A stretch of DNA of 64,000 nucleotides from Roseateles sp049532965 (GTDB lineage: Bacteria; Pseudomonadota; Gammaproteobacteria; Burkholderiales; Burkholderiaceae_C): the NCBI RefSeq assembly GCF_049532965.1, contig NZ_CP186694.1, positions 124,001 to 188,000 of the forward strand, in the 5' to 3' direction. Within the stretch, counting starts at the first letter, position 1. Every line of letters starts with the position of its first letter. Positions 6,073 to 13,390 of this stretch are shown here, piece after piece. The notes beneath the pieces are model-generated. The model did no database searches. It saw only the letters and a program-made list of their open reading frames with translations, and was not told the origin of the DNA. The translations under genes were made by a program, and so were the position numbers.

Positions 6073-8607
6073 TCAGTTCACCAGCGTCGTGATGCTTCGC
6101 GCGGGCAACGAAACGGAAAACCGATTGCCGTTCACGCCGATCGCCGGCTGTTGCGCGAAAGAGCTCGCGCCGGTGGTGACGTAAGGCGTCAGCGTGGTCA
6201 GCGAGCGGCCCGCCGGGCGGATGGACGTCGTGAGCGTCACATCGGTCGAGTTCTCGTTCACGAGCACGATGACCACCTTGCCGGTCCCCGCGTCCGCGGG
6301 TGCGCCGTATGCGGAGACTCGCACGCCCTTCTGCGGCTGGGAGGTCGCCTCGTAGCGCACGTATCCCGGGCGAATGAAGTACGAGAAGTGCTTCAAGCCG
6401 ATCCCGAAATAGGTGAGCTTGTTGTCCTTGCTGATCAAGCCGGTCGGCTTCTCGTCCCTGTTGTTGACCAGCCACCAATGGACGTAGGCGTTGTACTGGC
6501 CCAGCGTCAGGCCGTCATGGACCTCCTTGGCGATGGCGATGGCGTCGTCCAGGCTCGTGGACCATGAGGTCTTGTCCGCGGAGCTGTTGACGGAGTCCAG
6601 GAAGTGCTCGGTCATCCAGACCTCCTTGCCGAGCTTCTTCGCAGAGGCCGGGTAGTCCGGCACGTTTCCGTACAGGTGGCCCGCGACGATGGACACATTG
6701 GCGGCAGCCTTCGGATCGGCCAGCAGCGCGTTGGTCGTGAGGGGCGAGGCGTAGAAGGACTCGGAGGCCATCAGCTTGGTGGTCGTGCCCGAGGTCGCGG
6801 TCGCGCCATGCGCACTCGCCCACGAGGTCATTTCGTCAGCGCTCCACAAGCAGGACTCGTAATCCGTGGTATCCCAGTCGGGTTCGTTCTGAAGGGAGAT
6901 GGCGTAGAGATTGACATTGCGGGTCGCCGCGTACCGGATGTACGCGTTCAGGTACTGCGCGTACGCGGCATGCATCGCCGGATTCAGGCGTCCGCTATAG
7001 AGCGGATTCGATCGTTCCGGATTGGCGATCTTCATGCTTGCCGGCGGTGTCCACGGCGTCGCGAAGACCAGGCCGCCACGGGCCTGAACCGCGGCACCAT
7101 TGGCGAGTTCCGCAGACCATTGGCTGGTATCCGCGGTCTGCGTGGCGGCGTCCCACGCAGCGGGCGCAATGCGCAGCCGCAGGATGTTCAGGCCGAGGCT
7201 ATCGGCGCCGCTGGTGCCGAACAGCATATTGAGCCGCTCCTCCGGCATCTTGTAGTAGTACCACGCAGCCGAGCCACCGAATCCGCGGATGGTCTGCCTG
7301 GGCGCTCCGAAGTCGACGGCGGCGGCGTTCAAGGCGGGCGCGATGGTGAGCGAGGTGCTCACCAGGGAGGTGCTGTAGTGTGCGCTGTCCTTGGGAACGA
7401 AAGTGGCCAGGATGACGGCACTGCCCGCGACGGCCGTCGTGGCCGTCCCCAGGGGCTTGCCATCGGCGGTCATGTAGGAGGCCGGATCCACCGTGCCCTG
7501 GATACCATAGCGCGCGTAGGGCACCGTGCTGATCTGTGCCGGCGTCAGCGCCGATCCCTGGAGCACGGGGGCCGGGAGATCCCACCTCACCGGCGGCTGG
7601 GCCTTGTACACGGTGAGCTTGCGCACAGCCGTGGTGACGGCGTACTTCTTGGTGTCCTGCGGCGTGAAGGTGACCGACAGCGACTGGACGCCGACCTCCG
7701 GCTTCACCTCGGCCTTTGGCGAATAGGTGAATGTGCCTGGCACGTTCGCGGTGGCGTTCAACTGGACCCCGCTCAGTGTCGTGCCCCAATTGATCGGCGC
7801 CGGATCGGGCCAGGTGATGGAGACCGCGGCGGCGGGCGTCGACCCATTCACCGGTGCCGGTGCCGGTGCCGGTGCCGGTGCCGGTGCCGGTGCCGGTGCC
7901 GGTGCCGGTGCCGGTGCCGGCGCTGGGGCTGGAGCTGGAGCTGGAGCCGGGGCAGGGGCAGGGGCAGGGGCGGGGGCAGGTGCGGGCTTGTTGGAGGCCG
8001 TCTTCGCGCACGAGCCGTCCACCGGGTTCAGGTACCAGCGCTGGTTCGCGAGTGACCGGTCGGTGTCCTGGTAGACCGGCGACCCGACGCTGTTGTCCTT
8101 GACCGAGACGAGCTTCGAGGAAAAGCTCGAAATGATTTTGAAGGCGCCACTGCCGGTGCCTTGGAGCTTGAACTGCTGGTTGGAGGTGCCGGTGAAGCTC
8201 CACTGCTTGATCGGCGATCCGTCCGTCGTCTGCCAGCCATAGACGTCCAGGGCCTTCTGCGCATGCACCGGCCGGATCGACCAACCGTCGCTAAGCGATG
8301 TCACCGTCCATTGCTGGTTCGGCATGCCGTTGCGGGACCATTGCTTGATGGTCGCTCCGTCGTCCTTGGAGTAGTTGTCAACGTCGAGGTACAGCCCGCT
8401 GCCCTTGTTGACGATGGTGTAGACCTTGCCGCTGACGGGCGCATCCGCGCAGTTCGCCGCATGGGCCGAAACGGACATCAGCGCGCTGAGCGCGCCGGCC
8501 GCCAGCAGGGGCAACGTGCCCGGGGCGGACCTGCCGGCGCAGGCGGGTGTGTCGGCCTGATTGCCGCACGGACGATGGGCCGGGTCGTTCCGGTGAATGG
8601 TTTCCAT
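6073..8607 (-). CDS. Secreted GH30 glucuronoxylanase-type glycoside hydrolase with ricin-type lectin domain
   Basis: About 844 residues. An N-terminal export signal ends near LMSVSAHA. A ricin-B/CBM13-like domain (about 58-195) carries repeated IKQWS, NQQW and NQRW motifs. A Pro-Ala linker (about 205-252) and two Ig/MBG-like beta modules (about 255-425) follow. The C-terminal GH30 barrel (about 431-844) has acid/base Glu575 in LQNEPDW and nucleophile Glu667 in WMTEHF, close to subfamily 8 glucuronoxylanases (spacing 92). It likely cuts plant glucuronoarabinoxylan outside the cell after Sec and type II export. ATG 8607 has AAAGGA 10 bases upstream and is preferred to an upstream in-frame start at 8661, which would push the signal peptide inward. 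Plant cell-wall attack fits the adjacent effectors. Confidence 0.87.
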   Translation of the reverse strand: METIHRNDPAHRPCGNQADTPACAGRSAPGTLPLLAAGALSALMSVSAHAANCADAPVSGKVYTIVNKGSGLYLDVDNYSKDDGATIKQWSRNGMPNQQWTVTSLSDGWSIRPVHAQKALDVYGWQTTDGSPIKQWSFTGTSNQQFKLQGTGSGAFKIISSFSSKLVSVKDNSVGSPVYQDTDRSLANQRWYLNPVDGSCAKTASNKPAPAPAPAPAPAPAPAPAPAPAPAPAPAPAPAPAPAPAPAPAPAPVNGSTPAAAVSITWPDPAPINWGTTLSGVQLNATANVPGTFTYSPKAEVKPEVGVQSLSVTFTPQDTKKYAVTTAVRKLTVYKAQPPVRWDLPAPVLQGSALTPAQISTVPYARYGIQGTVDPASYMTADGKPLGTATTAVAGSAVILATFVPKDSAHYSTSLVSTSLTIAPALNAAAVDFGAPRQTIRGFGGSAAWYYYKMPEERLNMLFGTSGADSLGLNILRLRIAPAAWDAATQTADTSQWSAELANGAAVQARGGLVFATPWTPPASMKIANPERSNPLYSGRLNPAMHAAYAQYLNAYIRYAATRNVNLYAISLQNEPDWDTTDYESCLWSADEMTSWASAHGATATSGTTTKLMASESFYASPLTTNALLADPKAAANVSIVAGHLYGNVPDYPASAKKLGKEVWMTEHFLDSVNSSADKTSWSTSLDDAIAIAKEVHDGLTLGQYNAYVHWWLVNNRDEKPTGLISKDNKLTYFGIGLKHFSYFIRPGYVRYEATSQPQKGVRVSAYGAPADAGTGKVVIVLVNENSTDVTLTTSIRPAGRSLTTLTPYVTTGASSFAQQPAIGVNGNRFSVSLPARSITTLVN
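7853..7990 (-). repeat. Pro-Ala linker minisatellite inside the xylanase gene
   Basis: A GGTGCC hexamer array, drifting into GGAGCT and GGGGCA variants, encodes an almost pure Pro-Ala linker of about 46 residues on the minus strand. The near-perfect hexamers at 7853-7920 make copy-number slippage likely. Such linkers are typical between carbohydrate-binding and catalytic domains. Confidence 0.9.
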
Positions 8608-8681
8608 GGATTCGGATTCCTTTGCGAATGAATGGGGCAAGGTGTCACGCCCGTAGGCCAATGAATTGTCCGCCTTGCCCG

Positions 8682-8718
8682 CTGATTCCGCGTGAATGAA
8701 TCGACTCCGAGGAATGAC
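8682..8718. repeat. 37-bp direct repeat, copy 1, upstream of the xylanase gene
   Basis: Identical to copy 2 (8807-8843) except for one base; the core is CGTGAATGAATCGACTCCGA. The copies are 125 bp apart, about twelve helical turns, in the 303-bp divergent region between the GH30 gene and pyrC. A weaker related stretch (GATTCC...GAATGAAT) lies at 8612-8632. This could be a tandem regulator-binding region or a recent local duplication. Confidence 0.85.
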
Positions 8719-8806
8719 CGATCTTTTTCCGTTGTAGATAACACTTTGAATTGAAACCGATGCGCAAGTGATGTGTCGCAGCGGAACGATTGATTCTCCG
8801 TGCCGT

Positions 8807-8843
8807 CTGATTGCGCGTGAATGAATCGACTCCGAGGAATGAC
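8807..8843. repeat. 37-bp direct repeat, copy 2, upstream of pyrC
   Basis: The second copy of the 37-bp repeat, ending 67 bases before the pyrC start. It differs from copy 1 at one position (G for C at 8813). Its closeness to pyrC means an effect on pyrC cannot be excluded. Confidence 0.85.
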
Positions 8844-8910
8844 GAAACGATAACCAAGGAGGGCTTCAGCCTGAATCGCAACGGCGGCCGATGAGAGACA
8901 ATCCCGCCCC

Positions 8911-9945
8911 ATGAGCCAAACCCTAGTCCTGACCCGCCCCGACGACTGGCATGTGCACCTGCGCGACGGTGCCGCGCTGCAGAGCGTCGTGCCGTACACC
9001 GCGCGGCAGTTCGCGCGCGCGATCGCGATGCCCAACCTGAAGCCGCCGATCACGACCGCGGAGCAGGCGCAGGCCTATCGTCAGCGCATCCTCGCCGCGG
9101 TGCCCGCGGGCGTGGACTTCGAGCCGCTGATGACGCTCTACCTGACCGACAGGACCCGTCCCGACGAGATCGCCGCCGCCAAGGCCGCTGGCGTCGTCGC
9201 GCTGAAGCTCTATCCGGCCGGCGCCACCACCAACAGCGACGCCGGCGTCACCGACATCCGCAAGACCTACGCGACGCTGGAGGCGATGCAGAAGGCCGGC
9301 CTGCTGCTGCTGGTGCACGGCGAGGTCACCGACGGCGACGTCGATGTCTTCGATCGCGAAGCCGTCTTCATCGACCGCGTGATGCAACCGCTGCGCAAGG
9401 ACTTCCCGGAACTGAAGGTCGTCTTCGAGCACATCACGACCAAGGAAGCGGCGCAGTACGTCACCGACGCGGACCGCTTCACCGGCGCGACGGTCACGCC
9501 GCAGCACCTGCTCTACAACCGCAACGCCATCTTCATGGGTGGCCTTCGTCCCCACTACTACTGCCTGCCAGTGCTCAAGCGCGAAGAGCACCGTCTCGCG
9601 CTGATCCGGGCGGCCACGTCGGGCAGTCCGAAGTTCTTCCTGGGCACCGACAGCGCGCCGCACGCGTCGGTGATGAAGGAGAACTCGGTGTGCGGCGCCG
9701 GCTGCTTCACCGCGCTGTCCGCGCTGGAGCTGTATGCCGAGGCCTTCGAGGCGGCGAACGCGCTCGACAAGCTCGAGGCCTTCGCCAGCTTCCACGGCGC
9801 CGACTTCTACGGCCTGCCGCGCAATACCTCGACGGTGACGCTGCACAAGACCGACTGGACGTTGCCCGAGTCCGTCGCGTTCGGCGAAGCCGCGCAGCTC
9901 AAGCCGCTGCGGGGCGGTGAGGTGATGCACTGGAAGCTCGCCTGA
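8911..9945 (+). CDS. pyrC: Dihydroorotase (class II), pyrimidine biosynthesis
   Basis: 344 residues, the normal length for class II PyrC. It cyclises N-carbamoyl-L-aspartate to L-dihydroorotate in the cytoplasm. The N-terminal DDWHVHLRDG gives the first two zinc-binding histidines and MPNLKPP follows. VALKLYPAGATTNS carries the carboxylated bridging lysine. LLLVHGEV and VFEHITTKEA supply the later zinc histidines, and GTDSAPH the catalytic aspartate. The gene stands alone, divergent from the GH30 gene, with a weak GAGAG-type ribosome site before the ATG. Confidence 0.97.
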   Translation: MSQTLVLTRPDDWHVHLRDGAALQSVVPYTARQFARAIAMPNLKPPITTAEQAQAYRQRILAAVPAGVDFEPLMTLYLTDRTRPDEIAAAKAAGVVALKLYPAGATTNSDAGVTDIRKTYATLEAMQKAGLLLLVHGEVTDGDVDVFDREAVFIDRVMQPLRKDFPELKVVFEHITTKEAAQYVTDADRFTGATVTPQHLLYNRNAIFMGGLRPHYYCLPVLKREEHRLALIRAATSGSPKFFLGTDSAPHASVMKENSVCGAGCFTALSALELYAEAFEAANALDKLEAFASFHGADFYGLPRNTSTVTLHKTDWTLPESVAFGEAAQLKPLRGGEVMHWKLA

Positions 9946-10094
9946 GGACTGCGACCGTGCCGGGGCGCGATGCCCCGGCCGCTTCGCCGCCTTCGCCGAG
10001 CGGCAATCGGTGAACCGTCGGGAAAGACCCCGACCGCCCGTCGAGGCCGCACTCCTACACTCGCTTGACATCGGACGAACGTCGGGAGAGCGGG

Positions 10095-11693
10095 ATGACG
10101 CGCATGCTCATGCTGCTGGCGCTGTGCGCCGGCGTGGTCGGGGGAGTGGCCGGCGGCCTGTCGTCCGCCTCGGCGCAGACGCTGCGCTGGGCCAGCCAGG
10201 GCGATGCCCAGACGATGGACCCGCACTCGCAGAACGAGAGCCTGACCAACGGCATGAACTCGCAGGTCTACGAGCGCCTCACCGCCCGGGACAAGCAGCT
10301 GAACATCGTGCCAGGACTTGCCACCGAATGGGTCCAGGTCGGCCCGCTGGTCTGGCGCTTCAAGCTGCGCCCCAACGTCCGCTTCCATGACGGCTCGCCG
10401 TTCACCGCGGACGACGTCGTCTTCTCGCTCCAGCGCGCCAAGGCGCCGACCTCGCAGGTCGCCGTCTACGCCAACGCGGTGGGCACCGCCCGCAAGATCG
10501 ACGACCTGACCGTCGAGATCACCCAGCCGCGCTTCAATCCGATCTTCCTGCAGCACCTGGACCTGCTCTTCATCATGAGCAAGTCCTGGAGCGAGCAGCA
10601 CCGGGTCACGCGACCGCTGAGCTTCAAGGACAACGAGGAAAGCTTCGCCAGCTTCAACATGAACGGCACCGGGCCGTTCATGCTGGTTCGCCGCCAGCCC
10701 GGCATCCGCACCGTCTACAAGCGCAATCCCAACTGGTGGGGCCGCTTCGACGGCAATGTGCAGGAGGTGCAGTTCACGCCGATCTCCAACGACGCCACGC
10801 GGCTCGCCGCGCTGGTGTCGGGCGAGATCGACCTGCTGCTCGATCCCGCGCCGCGCGACGTGCCGCGGCTGCGGTCCACCCCCGGCGTGCAGGTCATCGA
10901 GGGCCTGGAGAACCGGCTGATCTTCGTCGGCATGGACCAGGCGCGCGACACGCTGGCCTACGGCCGGTCGCCCGACGGCCGCAATCCGTTCCAGGACCTG
11001 CGGGTGCGGCGCGCGATGTACCAGGCGATCGACATCGACGCCATCCACAAGCGGCTGATGAACGGCCTGTCGCAGCCCACCGGCGGCCTGACGCCGTCGC
11101 CGCTGGGGGCGTTCAACGACCCGGCGCTGGAAACGCGGCTGCCCTTCGACGTCGCCGCCGCGCGCAAGCTGATGGCCGAGGCCGGCTATGCCGATGGTTT
11201 CGAGGTGACGATGGACTGCCCCAACAACCGCTACGTCAACGACGAGGCCATCTGCCTGGCGCTGGCGTCGATGTGGGCGCAGATCAAGGTGAAGGTGAAG
11301 GTCAACGCGATGCCGCGCGTGCTCTATTTCCCGAGGCTCGAGCGCTACGAGACCAGCCTCTACCTGATGGGCTGGGGCGGAGCGATCACCGACGCCGAGA
11401 CCATCCTCACGCCGGTCTACCGCAGCGACGACAAGCCCTCCGGCGCGGGCTACTACAACTACGGGCGCTCGAAGGATCCGAAGTTCGACGAGCTGGCCGC
11501 CGCCTCGTCCGCCGAGGCGGACCCCGCCCGGCGCGAGCAGCTCATCAAGGCCGCGCTGCGACAGTACCGGGACCAACTGCATGTGTTGCCGCTGCATCGC
11601 CAGGCCGCGCCCTGGGCGACACGGGCGGGCGTGAAGGCGGTGCATCGCGCCGACAACTGGCTGGACTACGCCTGGATCACCGTGCCGAAGTGA
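10095..11693 (+). CDS. Periplasmic substrate-binding protein of a peptide-type ABC importer (SBP_bac_5)
   Basis: 532 residues. A signal peptide of about 31 residues ends in SSASA; then QTLRWASQGDAQTMDPHS begins the mature DppA/OppA-like fold. PNVRFHDGSPFTADDVVFSL is the family signature. The ATG at 10095, with GGGAGAG just upstream, puts the signal peptide at the true N-terminus; a TTG 10 codons earlier is less likely. No permease or ATPase genes are adjacent, so this is an orphan binding protein and its ligand (di- or oligopeptide, or another compound) cannot be told from the sequence. Confidence 0.88.
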   Translation: MTRMLMLLALCAGVVGGVAGGLSSASAQTLRWASQGDAQTMDPHSQNESLTNGMNSQVYERLTARDKQLNIVPGLATEWVQVGPLVWRFKLRPNVRFHDGSPFTADDVVFSLQRAKAPTSQVAVYANAVGTARKIDDLTVEITQPRFNPIFLQHLDLLFIMSKSWSEQHRVTRPLSFKDNEESFASFNMNGTGPFMLVRRQPGIRTVYKRNPNWWGRFDGNVQEVQFTPISNDATRLAALVSGEIDLLLDPAPRDVPRLRSTPGVQVIEGLENRLIFVGMDQARDTLAYGRSPDGRNPFQDLRVRRAMYQAIDIDAIHKRLMNGLSQPTGGLTPSPLGAFNDPALETRLPFDVAAARKLMAEAGYADGFEVTMDCPNNRYVNDEAICLALASMWAQIKVKVKVNAMPRVLYFPRLERYETSLYLMGWGGAITDAETILTPVYRSDDKPSGAGYYNYGRSKDPKFDELAAASSAEADPARREQLIKAALRQYRDQLHVLPLHRQAAPWATRAGVKAVHRADNWLDYAWITVPK

Positions 11694-11738
11694 GCGGGCG
11701 CGGAGCCCGCCTCGCGCTTGCCCCTAACATCCGCGGCC

Positions 11739-12647
11739 ATGACCGCGCCCTCGATCCCGCCCTCCATCCCGCCCTTGACCTTGCCTTCGCCGGGCGCTCC
11801 CGGCTCTCCCGACAAGCACTGGCTGGCGCGGCTGCGCGCCGATTACCGCATCGACCGCGGCCGTTGCGTCGTCCGCCACGACCATGAGGGCCCGCTGCGG
11901 CTGCTCAAGAGCCTTTACCCGGAAGGTGATGCGACCTGCCACAGCGTGCTGGTGCACCCGCCCAGCGGCCTGGTCGGCGGCGACACGCTGGACATCGCGG
12001 TGACGGTGGGCGAGGGCGCCCATGCGCTGATCACCACGCCGGGCGCGACGCGTTTCTATCGCAGTCCTTCAGGCGCGCTCGCGACCCAGCGGCTGAACGC
12101 CGCGCTGGCGGACGGGGCGCGGCTGGAGTGGTTGCCCCTCGAGGCGATCGCCTATCCCGGTTGCGACGCGCTCAACGAGGCGCGATTCACGCTCGCGCCC
12201 GGCGCCGAGCTGCTGGCCTGGGACATCACCGCCCTGGGCCTGCCCGGCGCGGCGCAGCCGTTCCTTTCCGGGCGCTTCCAGCAGCACCTCGAGATCCCCG
12301 GTGTGTGGCTCGAGCGCGGCCTGCTCGACGCGTCCGACGCGCTGCTGATGGACGGATCGCTCGGACTGGCGGGCCACCGATGCCTGGGCACGCTGGTGTT
12401 CGCGGCGGGCAGCGCGATCGCCCGTGATCGCCGCGAACGCGCCCTGGAGGCGGTGCGGGCGCTGGTCGAGGACGATCCGCTGCGTCTCACCGCCGGCGCA
12501 AGCGCCGCGCAGGATGGCGTGCTGGTGGTGCGCGCCCTGGGACCGGTGGTGGAGCCCGTCTCGCTGCTGATGCGCCGCTGCTGGGCGGCATGGCGGGAGA
12601 CGCTGTGGGGCCTGGACGGGACGGCCCCGCGGCTCTGGGCGATGTAG
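11739..12647 (+). CDS. ureD: Urease accessory protein UreD
   Basis: 302 residues. UreD scaffolds assembly of the nickel centre of urease together with UreF and UreG. The sequence has the conserved UreD pattern: LLKSLYPEGD, VLVHPPSGLVGGDTL, ALITTPGATRFYR, WLPLEAIAYPG and WDITALGLP. ATG 11739 gives a Pro-rich leader before HWLARLRADY; a TTG at 11718 is an alternative start. ureABC, ureE, ureF and ureG are not next to it, and the urea transporter operon is 27 kb away. That is unusual, because ureD normally heads the urease cluster. Confidence 0.9.
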   Translation: MTAPSIPPSIPPLTLPSPGAPGSPDKHWLARLRADYRIDRGRCVVRHDHEGPLRLLKSLYPEGDATCHSVLVHPPSGLVGGDTLDIAVTVGEGAHALITTPGATRFYRSPSGALATQRLNAALADGARLEWLPLEAIAYPGCDALNEARFTLAPGAELLAWDITALGLPGAAQPFLSGRFQQHLEIPGVWLERGLLDASDALLMDGSLGLAGHRCLGTLVFAAGSAIARDRRERALEAVRALVEDDPLRLTAGASAAQDGVLVVRALGPVVEPVSLLMRRCWAAWRETLWGLDGTAPRLWAM

Positions 12648-12862
12648 CGGGATCGGGCCGGGACCGCAACGACCGCGTCGGCCACGACGACCGCGGCCCT
12701 CGCAATGGACGCAGCGACCATCGCAGCGGCGCGGCGGCATCCCTCACAGAGGGGACGCCGGCCTCCTCTCGATGTGGCAACGAAGTCTCAGTCTTGTAGC
12801 CAGCCCCCCGACCGTGCGCTTAGCATGGCCGCTCCACGTCCGGTCTCCAGGGAGGTGATCGC

Positions 12863-13267
12863 ATGGCTTCACGTACCGCTTCGTGCAGTTGCGGCCAATT
12901 GAAGATCGTGGTGCAGGGAGAGCCGTTGGGAACCGGCCTCTGCCACTGCCTGGCGTGCCAGCGCCGCACGGGCAGCGTATTCGCGGCGCTGGCTGCTTTC
13001 GCCGAGCCTTATGAGGTCATCGGCGTCGCCACCGAGTACGTGCGCGCCGGCGACCAGGGCGCGCGCTTCCGGTTCCGGTTCTGCCCCGGCTGCGGCAGCA
13101 GCGTCTTCCACACGGAAGAAGGCGTCGAAGGCTCGGTCGGCGTGGCGGTGGGCGCCTTCGGCGATCCGTCCTTTCCGCCGCCGGCCGACTCGGTCTACAC
13201 CTGCCGCATGCACCGCTGGGTCACGCTGCCCGAAGGCACCGTCGCCTACGACAGGGATCCGGCCTGA
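12863..13267 (+). CDS. GFA-family (CENP-V/GFA domain) zinc-binding protein
   Basis: 134 residues with the GFA zinc ligands: Cys8 and Cys10 in CSCG, Cys27, Cys29 and Cys32 in CHCLACQRRTGS, and Cys74 and Cys77 in FCPGCGS. The family is named after glutathione-dependent formaldehyde-activating enzyme, but most small members have no proven substrate. A near-ideal ribosome site (GGAGGTGAT) sits just before the ATG. The 215 bases between ureD and this gene show nothing recognisable. Confidence 0.88.
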   Translation: MASRTASCSCGQLKIVVQGEPLGTGLCHCLACQRRTGSVFAALAAFAEPYEVIGVATEYVRAGDQGARFRFRFCPGCGSSVFHTEEGVEGSVGVAVGAFGDPSFPPPADSVYTCRMHRWVTLPEGTVAYDRDPA

Positions 13268-13390
13268 CGCCGGGCCGGCGCCGCGGGTCCGCCATGACTC
13301 GGCCCCTCGGCGCCTGGCCCGGCGCGGCGGATGCGGTGCTGCGTGGCCGCTCGTGTCGTCGCTCCTCCGGCGGCGAGGCGAGGGGGCCGC

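Noticed and set aside
6604..8055. A 483-codon plus-strand open frame inside the xylanase gene
   Set aside because: Antisense shadow, with a Cys-Arg repeat that only reflects the hexamer array of the Pro-Ala linker.
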